A DNA stretch of 64,000 nt from Labrys wisconsinensis (GTDB lineage: Bacteria > Pseudomonadota > Alphaproteobacteria > Rhizobiales > Labraceae), in contig NZ_JAUSVX010000001.1 in the NCBI RefSeq assembly GCF_030814995.1, positions 620,001 to 684,000 on the forward strand, read 5' to 3'. How positions within the stretch are numbered: the first letter of the stretch is position 1; every line of letters starts with the position of its first letter. The translations under genes were made by a program, and so were the position numbers. Below are positions 8,181 through 17,952 of this stretch, one piece after another. The notes under the pieces were generated by a model. The model worked only from the letters and a program-made list of their open reading frames with translations. It was not told the origin of the DNA and ran no database searches.

Positions 8181-9869
8181 CTACCAGTCGAGCCCGCGCG
8201 GCTCGAAGGCATCGAGCGCGCGGGCGAAGGCAGCGCGCACCGCCTCGACGTCCTTCAGCCTGTCGCCGGCGATCTCGTGCTCGAAGCGCTGCAGCAGATC
8301 GCGCACCGCCTCGCGCTGCTCGCCGAGATTTTCGGCATAGAGCCGCTCGGCCCGGGCGATCAGCGTCCGGTTCTCCAGCCGCTCGCGCGGATGGAGCTTG
8401 ATCGAGGCCAGCGCGGCGAAGCGGGTCTCCAGATCCTCCTGCGACAGCCCGGCATTGTTGCGGAAGATCTCGCGGCGCCGGATGTTGGTCGACAGCACGG
8501 TCACCTCGACCTCCAGGGCCCCGTTGATGTCGTAGGTGAAGCGCACGTCGACCGATTCCCGCCCGGCCGGCCCGGGCGGCACCGGCACCTCCAGCGTCCC
8601 GACATGGACATTGTCGTGCGGCCGCAGATTCTCCCCCTGATAGACCTCGACCTTGATGGCGCGCTGGTTGTCGCGCAGCGTGCTGTAGCTGTTGGAGCGC
8701 GAGATCGGCACGATGGCGTTGCGCTGGATCAGCGGCGAGATGTGCTGCTGCTCGCTGTTGCGGTCCGGGGCGACGGCGATGCCGAGCGTGTGCGGGCACA
8801 CGTCGGTCATGACCACGTCCTCGAGCGCGGCAGCGCGCCCGACCAGGCCGGCCTGGACCGCGGCGCCGAGGGCGACCGTGGTGTCCGGGTCGACATGGAC
8901 GAAGGGCAGCCGCCCGAACAGCCGCGCCACCAGCGAGCGCACCATCGGCATGCGGGTCGCCCCGCCGACCAGGATCACCGCGTCGAGCTCGGCCGGAGCG
9001 AGGCGCGAATCGGCGATCGCCCGCTCGACCGGAGCGCGCAGGCGCCGGAGCAGGCCCTCGCACAGGCGCTCGAAGGTCTCGCGCGTCAGCTCGCCGGTCA
9101 GCGGGCCGCGCTCGAGGGCGATGGCATAGGTCGCCGCCTGCTCCGCGGTCATGGCGAGCTTCAGCGCCTCGGCGCTGCGGCGCAGCAGCGCCGCCTCGCC
9201 CGGGGAGAGGCGCCCGGCGTCCAGGCGATGGCCGGCGAGGATGTGCTGCTCGATCGCCAGGGTGAAGTCGTTGCCGCCGAGCTGGGTGTCGCCGGTGGTG
9301 GCGCGCACCTCCATCACGCCCTCGTATTTGTCGAGGATGGAGACGTCGAAGGTGCCGCCGCCGAGGTCGAACACCAGGTACTTGCCCTCGCCCGCCTCGC
9401 CGAGCCCGTAGGCCAGCGCCGCGGCGGTGGGCTCGTTGACCACGCGCTTCACCGAAAGGCCGGCGAGGTGGCCGGCATCCATGGTGGCCTTGCGCTGGTG
9501 CACGTTGAAATAGGCCGGCACCGAGATGATCGCCTCCTCGACGCTCTCGCCGAGATGGGCCTCGGCGTCGGCCTTGAGCGAGCGCAGCACGAAGGCCGAC
9601 AGCTCCTCCGGCCGGAAGCCGGTGCGGCCGAGCCGCGTGACATGGGCCGTGCCCATGAAGCGCTTGAAGGCGGCGACGCTGCGGTCCGGATGGGTCAGCA
9701 GCCGCTCGCGCGCCGGCCGCCCGACCAGCATGGTGCCGTCGTCGTCGACGCCGACCACGGAGGGCGTCAGCATCTCGCCATGGACATTGGGGATCAGCCG
9801 CGGCTTGCCGTCGGCGAAGACCGACACCAGCGAATTGGTCGTGCCGAGGTCGATTCCGAGGATGGCCAT
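8181..9869 (-). CDS. hscC: Hsp70-family chaperone, HscC type
   Basis: The 562-residue protein is shorter than DnaK and close to E. coli HscC. It has the Hsp70 ATPase signatures MAILGIDLGTTNSLVSVF at the N-terminus, VNEPTAAALAYGLG, VFDLGGGTFDVSIL and the adenosine motif ILVGGATRMPMV, then a substrate domain (about 370-500) and a short lid lacking the DnaK EEVD tail. The ATG at 9869 follows CAGGAAACCCGCA; longer in-frame readings upstream add no Hsp70 sequence. A cognate membrane J protein follows directly. The pair sits between ureF and ureG, 136 bases after ureF. In E. coli HscC is a specialised, non-general Hsp70; its client here is unknown. Confidence 0.9.
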   Translation of the reverse strand: MAILGIDLGTTNSLVSVFADGKPRLIPNVHGEMLTPSVVGVDDDGTMLVGRPARERLLTHPDRSVAAFKRFMGTAHVTRLGRTGFRPEELSAFVLRSLKADAEAHLGESVEEAIISVPAYFNVHQRKATMDAGHLAGLSVKRVVNEPTAAALAYGLGEAGEGKYLVFDLGGGTFDVSILDKYEGVMEVRATTGDTQLGGNDFTLAIEQHILAGHRLDAGRLSPGEAALLRRSAEALKLAMTAEQAATYAIALERGPLTGELTRETFERLCEGLLRRLRAPVERAIADSRLAPAELDAVILVGGATRMPMVRSLVARLFGRLPFVHVDPDTTVALGAAVQAGLVGRAAALEDVVMTDVCPHTLGIAVAPDRNSEQQHISPLIQRNAIVPISRSNSYSTLRDNQRAIKVEVYQGENLRPHDNVHVGTLEVPVPPGPAGRESVDVRFTYDINGALEVEVTVLSTNIRRREIFRNNAGLSQEDLETRFAALASIKLHPRERLENRTLIARAERLYAENLGEQREAVRDLLQRFEHEIAGDRLKDVEAVRAAFARALDAFEPRGLDW

Positions 9870-10005
9870 TGCGGGTTTCCTGCGATGACGCGCCGCCGTC
9901 AGCCTCACTCTGAGCCATGGCCGAAGTGCGGCCGGTTCCGGGTGGAACAGCCGGCCCGCATGGATGCAATGCCGGGCGCCGGCCCGCAAGTCCGATTCGC
10001 TCCCC

Positions 10006-10689
10006 TCAGGAGCGGAACAGGCGCGTCGCCTGCGTCTCGTGGCGCATGGAGGCGATGTCGGCGCGCAGGGCGCAGCCGCCGAGCTCGCCGAGCCCGGCCG
10101 CCGCCGCCCCGGGAGCGAGGCGGCGGATCAGCGGCTCCAGCGCCGCCATCACCCGGAGCCCGTCGCTCTGGCCGATCGGCGCCAGGCGGATGGCGGCCGA
10201 GACCAGGTTGGCGGCAAAGCCGGTCATGGCCGCCGCGATCACCGCCTCGCGCCCGAGGCCCTCGCCCGCCGCAGCGACGCCGATCGCCACCGGCAGAGCG
10301 ATCGGCCCGTCCCAGGCGGCGCGCAGGCGGGCGCAGGCGGCGTTCGGCCAGGCGGTCTCGACCGCGCGCAGGAAGGCTTCGCCCTGCACGGTCGATTCGA
10401 GCCGGCGCTCGCGCGAGGGCTGCAGCGCCGCGGCCAGCTCGGCCACCGCCACGAGCGCCGCGTCGTCGGCGCCGCGGGCCGCATCATGCGCCGCGGCGAT
10501 CAGCACCGCGTCGGTCCAGCCGGCGCCATGGGCCAGCACGGCGCCGATCCAGGCTTCCAGCGTGGCGCGGTCGGCGACGTCGCCGATCTCCACCGCCCAT
10601 TCCAGGCCGTGCGAGAAGCCGAAGGCGCCGGTCGGGAAGGACGGCGAGAACCAGAGGAGCAGCCGCGCCGCCTCGGCGCTCGCCAGCAT
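10006..10689 (-). CDS. ureF: Urease accessory protein UreF
   Basis: UreF bridges UreD and UreG and gates nickel transfer. The all-helical protein shows the family N-terminal signature LLLWFSPSFPTGAFGFSHGL and the C-terminal conserved stretch ending RHETQATRLFRS, matching the usual UreF tail. The ATG at 10689 gives 227 residues; an ATG at 10722 would add 11 residues and overlap ureE by 20 bases. Neither has a strong Shine-Dalgarno, so coupling to ureE translation is likely. Longer open readings upstream are only the His-rich ureE tail read in another frame. hscC follows where ureG would be expected. Confidence 0.95.
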   Translation of the reverse strand: MLASAEAARLLLWFSPSFPTGAFGFSHGLEWAVEIGDVADRATLEAWIGAVLAHGAGWTDAVLIAAAHDAARGADDAALVAVAELAAALQPSRERRLESTVQGEAFLRAVETAWPNAACARLRAAWDGPIALPVAIGVAAAGEGLGREAVIAAAMTGFAANLVSAAIRLAPIGQSDGLRVMAALEPLIRRLAPGAAAAGLGELGGCALRADIASMRHETQATRLFRS

Positions 10690-10702
10690 CGGCCGATCCC
10701 GA

Positions 10703-11344
10703 TCAGGCGTGATCGTGGCCATGCTTGTGGCCGTGACCGTGCTCATGGTCGTGACCATGGTCGTGGCCGCAGGCGCCGTGATCGTGGTCATGGCCGTGAT
10801 CGTGGCCGCGGTGCTCGTGATGGTCATGGTCGTGGTGCGCATGGCCATGGTCGTGGCCGTGCGCGTGCCCGTGATCGCCGTGCGCGTGATGGCCATGATC
10901 ATGCGCATGGCCGTGCTCGTAGGCCCCGCCCTCCGGCTGGAACGGGCCGTCGATCTCCGCCACCTTGGCGCCGAGGCCGGTCAGCATGTCCGATATGACG
11001 TGGTCGCGCCGGATGCGCAGCCATTTCGGGCCGATCTCGGTTTCGAGATGCCGGTTGCCGAGATGCCAGGCGAGCCGCAGCGTGTGCAGCGGATCGCGCC
11101 CGCGCACCTCCAGGAGCTCCTCGGCCTCGGCGACGATCTCGATCAGCCGGCCGTCCTCCAGCGCATAGGCGTCGCCATGGCCGAGCGCCGGCGCCTCGGC
11201 GAGGTCGACCAGCACCTCCAGCCCGCCCAGCGTCGTCACCGTGCCGCGGCGGCGGCGGCGATCCTCGAAGCTGAGCACGACGCTGTCGGCGAAGGGACGC
11301 CCGCCGACGGCGGCCGCGGGAACGAAGGCATGGGCGTGGAGCAT
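10703..11344 (-). CDS. ureE: Urease nickel metallochaperone UreE with long His tail
   Basis: UreE binds and hands nickel to the UreDFG complex. Residues 1-140 are the peptide-binding and metal-binding domains, including the family segment [20 protein letters not shown] with its conserved nickel histidine. The C-terminal 75 residues are almost entirely His, Gly, Asp and Ala, with 34 histidines and one cysteine, consistent with a nickel storage tail much longer than the short tail of Klebsiella UreE. The matching DNA (about 10706-10925) is a degenerate CATGGYCATGAYCAT-type repeat prone to slippage. Gap to ureC is 36 bases. Confidence 0.97.
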   Translation of the reverse strand: MLHAHAFVPAAAVGGRPFADSVVLSFEDRRRRRGTVTTLGGLEVLVDLAEAPALGHGDAYALEDGRLIEIVAEAEELLEVRGRDPLHTLRLAWHLGNRHLETEIGPKWLRIRRDHVISDMLTGLGAKVAEIDGPFQPEGGAYEHGHAHDHGHHAHGDHGHAHGHDHGHAHHDHDHHEHRGHDHGHDHDHGACGHDHGHDHEHGHGHKHGHDHA

Positions 11345-11380
11345 GACGGCACCGGCACGGCGGGAAGCGGGGCCGGGACC

Positions 11381-13090
<1,710 letters not shown>

Positions 13091-13105
13091 GGCGTTCCTC
13101 CGCTG

Positions 13106-13462
13106 TCAGGCGCTGCGCCCGTCGACGCGCTTGGGATTGAGGGTGTCGGGATCGACGCCCTGCAGGCATCGGACGTTGACGGCGACCATCTCCACCCCAC
13201 CCGGCCCGGTGCCGCGCGCGAAGGATTCGACGCCGCAGGTGGCGCAGAACAGGTGCCGGATCACACGCTTGTTGAAACGATACTCGGAGAGGGCATCCTC
13301 ACCGGATTCCAGCACGAAGCTCTCGGCCGGCGCAAAGGTCAGGATCACGCCGAGCTTGGCGCAGCGCGAGCAGTTGCAGGCGATGGTGTTGTCGATGTCG
13401 GCGCTGACCGCATAGTGCACACGCCCGCAATGGCAGCCGCCCTCGTAACGCTGGACCGCCAT
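13106..13462 (-). CDS. GFA/CENP-V-family zinc protein inside the urease operon
   Basis: The 118-residue product has the GFA-domain zinc ligands: GGCHCGRVHY (Cys10 and Cys12), CNCSRCAKLG and FCATCGV, on a compact beta fold known from glutathione-dependent formaldehyde-activating enzyme. Most such paralogues lack a proven reaction. Its ATG overlaps the ureB stop (TGATG), so translation is coupled, and ureC follows after 15 bases. This makes it an intrinsic part of the urease transcript. A role in urease metallation or in handling one-carbon compounds from hutG-derived formate is speculation. Confidence 0.88.
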   Translation of the reverse strand: MAVQRYEGGCHCGRVHYAVSADIDNTIACNCSRCAKLGVILTFAPAESFVLESGEDALSEYRFNKRVIRHLFCATCGVESFARGTGPGGVEMVAVNVRCLQGVDPDTLNPKRVDGRSA

Positions 13463-13767
13463 CACACCTTGCCCATCACGCCCTGGCGGAAGCCGTAGAC
13501 CTCCCGCTTCCCCCGATAGGGCACCAGGCGCACGTCGCGGCTCTGGCCCGGCTCGAAGCGCACGGCGGTGCCGGCGGGGATGTCGAGGCGCATGCCGCGG
13601 GCCTTGGCGCGGTCGAAGGAAAGGCCCGGATTGGTCTCGAAGAAATGGTAGTGGCTGCCGACCTGGATCGGCCGGTCGCCGGTATTGGCCACCGTCACGG
13701 TGACGGCCTCGAGGCCGGCATTGAGCTCGATCTCGCCGTCGAGGGGGATGACTTCTCCGGGGATCAT
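13462..13767 (-). CDS. ureB: Urease beta subunit
   Basis: The structural UreB chain is 101 residues, with the family start [18 protein letters not shown], the central [12 protein letters not shown] segment and the terminal [11 protein letters not shown]. Frames extending upstream to 13845 run into the inserted element and are discarded. Only three bases separate the ATG from the terminal inverted repeat of that element, so any ribosome binding must use element sequence (GACAGG, about 9 bases upstream). The stop overlaps the gfa start. Confidence 0.97.
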   Translation of the reverse strand: MIPGEVIPLDGEIELNAGLEAVTVTVANTGDRPIQVGSHYHFFETNPGLSFDRAKARGMRLDIPAGTAVRFEPGQSRDVRLVPYRGKREVYGFRQGVMGKV

Positions 13768-13770
13768 GGC

Positions 13771-14038
13771 AGGGCCTGTCGTCAATGATGGTTTCGGGCT
13801 GGACGTGGGCGATTTTGGTCGAGTGGAAGGCGCTTGAGGACGCAAGCCTTACGGCTTGCGCCGGAAAGCAACGCACCAATCGGCCGAAAGCGCCCATGCC
13901 GCGAAGCGGTGAGGTGGAAAATGGCCGCCCGCATCGTCGAGCCATCCGCCGATACGACCGTATCGGCGGCGTGAAGCTCCGTCCGTTCAGCCATTTTCCA
14001 CCTCATCCAGCTCCAAACCATCATTGACGACAGGCCCT
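13771..14038. mobile_element. MITE-like 268-bp element between ureA and ureB
   Basis: The ends are a perfect 24-base inverted repeat: 13771-13794 (starts AGGGCCTGTCGTCAATGATG) and 14015-14038. A second perfect 15-base inverted pair is nested inside (GAGGTGGAAAATGGC at 13911-13925 and its complement at 13990-14004). Two perfect hairpins lie between: CGCAAGCC/GGCTTGCG at 13841-13860 and CCGCCGATAC/GTATCGGCGG at 13946-13969. Open frames on both strands are by-products of the symmetry; no transposase similarity is seen. A short non-autonomous transposon-derived element is the best reading. It fills nearly the whole ureA-ureB gap (13768-14044). No convincing target duplication was found. Confidence 0.75.
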
Positions 14039-14044
14039 CGAGCC

Positions 14045-14347
14045 TCAGCGGATCGGGTGGTGCACGGTGACGAGCTTGGTCCCGTCCGGGAAGGTCGCCT
14101 CCACCTGCACGTCGTGGATCATCTCAGGCACGCCCTCCATCACCTGGTCGCGGGTGACGACGCCGGCGCCGGCCTGCATCAGGTCGGCGACCGAGCGGCC
14201 GTCGCGGGCGCCCTCGACCACGAAGTCGGTGATCAGGGCGATGGCCTCGGGATAGTTGAGCTTGACGCCCCGTTCGAGCCGCTTGCGGGCGACGACCGCC
14301 GCCATGGCGATGAGGAGCTTGTCTTTCTCGCGGGGCGTGAGCTGCAT
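14045..14347 (-). CDS. ureA: Urease gamma subunit
   Basis: UreA is the 100-residue structural subunit, recognised by its start [20 protein letters not shown], the [14 protein letters not shown] segment and the end [14 protein letters not shown]. It begins 10 bases after ureD. Normally ureA and ureB are only a few bases apart or fused; here 277 bases holding a MITE-like element intervene, which may reduce coupling and disturb the 1:1 subunit supply. Confidence 0.98.
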   Translation of the reverse strand: MQLTPREKDKLLIAMAAVVARKRLERGVKLNYPEAIALITDFVVEGARDGRSVADLMQAGAGVVTRDQVMEGVPEMIHDVQVEATFPDGTKLVTVHHPIR

Positions 14348-14357
14348 GAAGCCTTCT

Positions 14358-15185
14358 CTACAGGGACCAGACTCTCGGGACCTCGCCGCCCAGCGCGCGC
14401 AGCAGCGGGATCAGGCCGGCGCGCAGGGCGCCGCCATCTTGCGCGACGAGGCGGGCGACGCAAAGCCCATCGAATGAGCTGATTCCGCCCTCGATTGCCT
14501 CATTCGTGAGCAGATCCCGCGCCACCGCCAGCCGCGCCTCGGCGGCGGGGTCGACCAGCACCACGGTGGCATAGGCGGCGGCGCCGGCGAGCGTGGCGCC
14601 GGCGGCGAGCGTGGCGGCGACGTCGCCGGCAAAGCCGGTCTCCTCCGCCAGCACCAGGCGGCCGCCACGCCGGATGCGCCAGCTGTCGTGGAAGGCGCCG
14701 GCGGTGAGGCTCTCGCCGGACGCCTTGCGCCCGAGCAGCACCGCCTCGACCGCCAGCAGCGAGGCATCCTCGTCCATGGCGACCTCGAGGCGTCTGGCGA
14801 GCCGAGCCCGGTCGAACAGGATCGTCTCCTGCGGCAGCCAGGCGAGGCGCGCCCCGGCGCCGAGCGTCAGGCGCGTCTCGACCTCGGCCGTCTCGCCGGT
14901 GGAGCGGTAGATCTTCTCGCAGGCCTGCGTCGTCGCCACGACAGCCGCGCCCGGACGCACCTCCACGGCCGCGGCGAAGCGGTCGCCGCCGGTCAACCCG
15001 CCCGAAGTGTTGACGACGACGGCCTCCAGGGCAGCGCCGGCCGCCACCACTGGAAACAGCAGGCGCCCGCAGCCGGCCTGCGCCAGGTCCGCCACGGCGT
15101 TGCGCCCGTCGCGCCGCGCAACCGCGAGCCCGACGCGGCCCCGCGCCCGCTCCATCTCGGGCGCCGCCACGACAGGTGCGCTCAA
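14358..15185 (-). CDS. ureD: Urease accessory protein UreD (UreH)
   Basis: UreD is the scaffold that docks UreF and UreG on apo-urease. The 275-residue frame shows the family segments [25 protein letters not shown] and [13 protein letters not shown]. The best start is a TTG at 15185 whose last two bases overlap the hutG stop (TTGA), implying coupling; the first ATG is at 15155 and would give 265 residues. Placement at the head of the urease genes is normal, but being joined to hutG is not. Confidence 0.94.
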   Translation of the reverse strand: MSAPVVAAPEMERARGRVGLAVARRDGRNAVADLAQAGCGRLLFPVVAAGAALEAVVVNTSGGLTGGDRFAAAVEVRPGAAVVATTQACEKIYRSTGETAEVETRLTLGAGARLAWLPQETILFDRARLARRLEVAMDEDASLLAVEAVLLGRKASGESLTAGAFHDSWRIRRGGRLVLAEETGFAGDVAATLAAGATLAGAAAYATVVLVDPAAEARLAVARDLLTNEAIEGGISSFDGLCVARLVAQDGGALRAGLIPLLRALGGEVPRVWSL

Positions 15186-15985
15186 CCCCGCACCCAGGCG
15201 AGCGCATTCTCCAGCACGGTGCGCAGGATGGCAGCGGCGCGCCCCGCCTTGGCCGCATTGGCGACCTCCGGCCGGTCCTCGTCCATGTAGAAGCGCTGGG
15301 CGAGCTCCATCTGGATGGCGTGCACGCCCTTCGCCCGCTCGCCGTAGTGGCGGGTGATCCAGCCGCCGCGGAACCGGCCATCGACCACCAGGCTCTCGCC
15401 GGAACGCTCGCAGGCCTGCCGCACCGTCGCCGTCAGCCCTTCGTCGCAGCTCGTCCCGCCATTGCTGCCGATGTTGAACACCGGCAGCTCGCCCTCGAAC
15501 AGGCGCGGCACCAGCGAGCGGATGGAGTGGCAGTCATAGACGACGATGCGCGGATGCTCCGCGCGGACGCGGGCGATCTCGGCGGCCAGCGCAGCGTGAT
15601 AGGGCTCGAACCAGGCCTTGCGACGCTCCGCCAGGCCGGCCGCGTCGGGCTCCGCGCCCGGCCGGTAGAGAGGCTCGCCGTCGAAGGTCTCCAGCGGCAC
15701 CAGGCCGGTGGTGGCCTGGCCGGGATAGAGCGAGACGCCGGAGGGATCGCGGTTGACGTCGATGGCGGTGCGCGACACCGCCGTGTGCACCAGGCTGGCG
15801 CCGAGCTCGCGCGCGAAGGCATAGAGGAGGTCGATGCGCCAGTCCGTGTCCTTCAGCGCCAGCGCCGGCGAGACCAGGCTCGGCAGCAACGCCTCGGGCA
15901 GCTGCGTGCCGGTGTGCGGCAGGCTCAGCACCAGCGGCGCCGAGCCGTGGTGCACGGTGACGAAGTCGGGATGGGTGGTGGACAC
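15182..15985 (-). CDS. hutG: N-formylglutamate deformylase
   Basis: HutG hydrolyses N-formyl-L-glutamate to glutamate and formate, the last step of the five-step histidine degradation route. The 267-residue protein belongs to the N-formylglutamate amidohydrolase family: SLPHTGTQLPE near the start, SRTAIDVNRDPSGVSLYPGQ, YDCHSIRS and the Gly-rich GSNGGTSC. It follows hutI by 18 bases and overlaps ureD by four. hutH, hutU and hutF are not in the window, but possession of hutG implies the formiminoglutamate to formylglutamate branch rather than direct HutG-type formiminoglutamase. Confidence 0.95.
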   Translation of the reverse strand: MSTTHPDFVTVHHGSAPLVLSLPHTGTQLPEALLPSLVSPALALKDTDWRIDLLYAFARELGASLVHTAVSRTAIDVNRDPSGVSLYPGQATTGLVPLETFDGEPLYRPGAEPDAAGLAERRKAWFEPYHAALAAEIARVRAEHPRIVVYDCHSIRSLVPRLFEGELPVFNIGSNGGTSCDEGLTATVRQACERSGESLVVDGRFRGGWITRHYGERAKGVHAIQMELAQRFYMDEDRPEVANAAKAGRAAAILRTVLENALAWVRG

Positions 15986-16003
15986 GGTGCTTCCTCGTTC
16001 GGC

Positions 16004-17206
16004 TCACGCCCCGGCGAAGACGCGGGCGTGCAGCGGGTTCGTCCCCATGCGATAGGGCAGCTCGGCGAGGCGTTCCACCGACCAGATCGCCAGGTCGCAG
16101 CGCTTGCCGGCCTCCAGCGTGCCAATGTCGCCAAGGCGTCCCAGGGCCCGCGCCGCCTCGCGCGTCACCCCGGCGATCGCCTCCGGCACGGTCAGGCGGA
16201 ACAGCACGCAGGCCATGTTCATGGCCAGCAGCAGCGAATGCATCGGCGAGGTGCCGGGGTTGAGGTCGGTGGAGACAGCCATCGGCACGCCATGGGCCCG
16301 GAACGCCTCGACCGGCGGCAGCTGCGTCTCGCGCAGCATGTGGAAGGCGCCCGGCAGCAGCACCGCCGTCATGCCGGCCTGCGCCATGGCGACGGCGTCC
16401 GCCTCCTCGGCATATTCGACATGGTCGGCCGAGAGCGCGCCATAGCGGGCGGCGAGCTGCGTGCCGCCGGTGCGGCCGAGCTGCTCGGCGTGGACGCGGA
16501 TCGGCAGCCCGGCGCGGCGCGCCGCCTGGAACACGCGCTCGGTCTCCTCGACGGTGAGGGCGACCTTGTCGCAGAAGGCGTCGACCGCATCGGCCAGCCC
16601 TTCCGCCGCGATCGCCGGCAGCATCGTGTCGCAGACGAGGTCGACATAGGCCTGGCGCGGCAGCTCCGGCGGGAAGGCATGCGCGCCGAGGAAGGTCGTG
16701 ACCACGCCGACCCGGCGCTGCTCCCCGAGCCGGCGGGCGGCGCGCAGCATGCGCCGCTCCGTGTCGAGCTCCAGGCCATAGCCCGACTTCACCTCCACCG
16801 TGGTGACGCCCTCGGCGAGGAGGTCGTCGAGGCGCGGCAGGGCCGAGGCGACGAGCGCGGCCTCGTCCGCCTGGCGGGTCGCCTTGACGGTGGAGACGAT
16901 GCCGCCGCCGGCGGCGGCGATCTCGGCATAGGTGGCGCCGGCGAGGCGCAGCTCGAACTCGTGCGCCCGGTCGCCGCCATGGACGAGATGGGTGTGGCAG
17001 TCGATCAGGCCCGGCGTGATCCAGCGCCCGCCGCAATCGATCGTCTCGGCCGCCTCGCCGGTGAGGTCGTCCTCCCGCCCGACATAGGCGAGGCGCCCGT
17101 CGCGGGCGGCGACGGCGCCGTCCTCGATCACGCCGAGCCCGGGCCTGGCGGGGTCGAGGGTGGCGAGGCGGGCCTTCCGCCAGATGCGGTCGTAATGGGC
17201 GGTCAC
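16004..17206 (-). CDS. hutI: Imidazolonepropionase
   Basis: HutI opens the ring of imidazolonepropionate to formiminoglutamate in histidine catabolism. The 400-residue amidohydrolase has the metal motif [10 protein letters not shown] (His71, His73), [14 protein letters not shown], and the later HAEQLG and DLNPGTSP motifs. A GTG at 17206 preceded by CTGGAGC is chosen; the frame is open further upstream to 17365, but that extension crosses the ibpA promoter and has no family resemblance. It is the first gene of the long leftward hut-ure run and divergent from ibpA. Confidence 0.95.
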   Translation of the reverse strand: MTAHYDRIWRKARLATLDPARPGLGVIEDGAVAARDGRLAYVGREDDLTGEAAETIDCGGRWITPGLIDCHTHLVHGGDRAHEFELRLAGATYAEIAAAGGGIVSTVKATRQADEAALVASALPRLDDLLAEGVTTVEVKSGYGLELDTERRMLRAARRLGEQRRVGVVTTFLGAHAFPPELPRQAYVDLVCDTMLPAIAAEGLADAVDAFCDKVALTVEETERVFQAARRAGLPIRVHAEQLGRTGGTQLAARYGALSADHVEYAEEADAVAMAQAGMTAVLLPGAFHMLRETQLPPVEAFRAHGVPMAVSTDLNPGTSPMHSLLLAMNMACVLFRLTVPEAIAGVTREAARALGRLGDIGTLEAGKRCDLAIWSVERLAELPYRMGTNPLHARVFAGA

Positions 17207-17265
17207 GCCGAATGCTCCAGATGGACGGGCCGACCATACAGGCCCGGCCGACGGAAGAAAGCCCT

Positions 17266-17291
17266 CTTGACATCGATCGGGCGCTCCCCAT
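17266..17291 (+). promoter_or_regulatory. RpoH (sigma-32) heat-shock promoter of ibpA
   Basis: CTTGAC at 17266-17271 and CCCCATCT starting at 17286 are separated by 14 bases, matching the sigma-32 consensus CTTGAAA-N13/14-CCCCATNT nearly exactly. Transcription should start near 17298, giving a leader of about 90 bases. Confidence 0.82.
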
Positions 17292-17299
17292 CTCGGGGA

Positions 17300-17389
17300 T
17301 GGCGCAGGCCCATAGGGGGTGCGCCGTTCCGGTCCCGGCCCCTGGCGGCGGGACAGCCACTGCATGTCGCTTCAGGAGGATATGCCATG
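17300..17389 (+). promoter_or_regulatory. ROSE-like RNA thermometer in the ibpA leader (candidate)
   Basis: The leader can fold GTCCCG against CGGGAC around 17332-17355. Its 3' end carries TCGCT (17367-17371), fitting the U(U/C)GCU anti-Shine-Dalgarno motif of ROSE elements, just before AGGAGGA (17374-17380). A C17370-G17375 closing pair leaves a four-base loop and stacks a G opposite a G, as in known ROSE hairpins. Rhizobial hsp20 genes commonly carry ROSE; folding was judged by eye only. Confidence 0.5.
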
Positions 17390-17860
17390 CGTCACTACGA
17401 TCTTTCCCCCCTCTACCGTTCGACCGTCGGTTTCGACCGCCTGTTCTCGCTGCTCGACCAGGCCGCGGGCTTCGACGGCGCCGCTGCGCCGACCTACCCG
17501 CCCTACAACATCGAGCGCACCTCCGAGAACGGCTATCGCATCAGCGTCGCCGTCGCCGGGTTCTCCGACAAGGACATCGCCATCGAGGTGAAGGAGAACG
17601 CCCTCAGCATCCGTGGCGAGAAGCGCGAGGACGCCTCCACCGCTAGGGGTGAGGTCCTGCATCAGGGCATCGCCGCCCGCGCCTTCGAGCGCCGCTTCCA
17701 GCTCGCCGACGGCGTGCAGGTGACCGGCGCCGCCCTCGAGCACGGCCTGCTCCATGTCGAGCTCGTCCGCGAGGTCCCGGAGGCCAAGAAGCCGCGCCTG
17801 ATTCCGATCAGCACCGGCTCGGCCGAGGCCAGGACCGTCGAGGCGAAGAAGGCCGCGTAA
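17387..17860 (+). CDS. ibpA: Small heat-shock protein, IbpA/Hsp20 family
   Basis: This cytoplasmic holdase binds unfolding proteins. The 157-residue product has the IbpA-type N-terminus (MRHYDLSPLYRSTVGFDRLF), an alpha-crystallin domain (about residues 35-130: PPYNIERTSENGYRI, AVAGFSDKDIAIEVKENALS, GIAARAFERRFQLADGVQV) and the end of the domain GLLHVELVREVPE. The IXI-like tail is present as LIPIS. The ATG at 17387 has AGGAGGA 7 bases upstream. Expression is probably double-controlled by sigma-32 and an RNA thermometer. It is divergent from hutI. Confidence 0.95.
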   Translation: MRHYDLSPLYRSTVGFDRLFSLLDQAAGFDGAAAPTYPPYNIERTSENGYRISVAVAGFSDKDIAIEVKENALSIRGEKREDASTARGEVLHQGIAARAFERRFQLADGVQVTGAALEHGLLHVELVREVPEAKKPRLIPISTGSAEARTVEAKKAA

Positions 17861-17914
17861 GCCGCCAGACCCCGGGGAGCGTTGCGCCGAGGCGGAGCGC
17901 TCCCGCCAATCGAG

Positions 17915-17944
17915 AGCCTTCTCCAGCGATGGGGAAGGCTTTTT
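17915..17944 (+). terminator. Rho-independent terminator of ibpA
   Basis: AGCCTTCTCC (17915-17924) pairs with GGGGAAGGCT (17931-17940), with one G-U, around a six-base loop and is followed by TTTT. It lies between the convergent ibpA and the secreted-protein gene ending at 17953. Confidence 0.8.
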
Positions 17945-17952
17945 GCTGGCCC

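Noticed and set aside
8181-9869. DnaK rather than HscC
   Set aside because: The protein is about 560 residues, lacks the EEVD-type tail, starts like HscC and is paired with an HscC-type membrane J protein.
9870-10005. RpoH promoter directly before hscC
   Set aside because: A CTTGCG is present on the minus strand, but no CCCCAT-type -10 follows at the right distance.
10706-10925. CRISPR-like short repeats
   Set aside because: The periodicity is the coding repeat for the UreE His tail; there are no uniform spacers.
13782-14027. Two about 80-codon frames on opposite strands inside the ureA-ureB gap
   Set aside because: They arise from the palindromic symmetry of the inserted element and lack ribosome sites and any protein resemblance.
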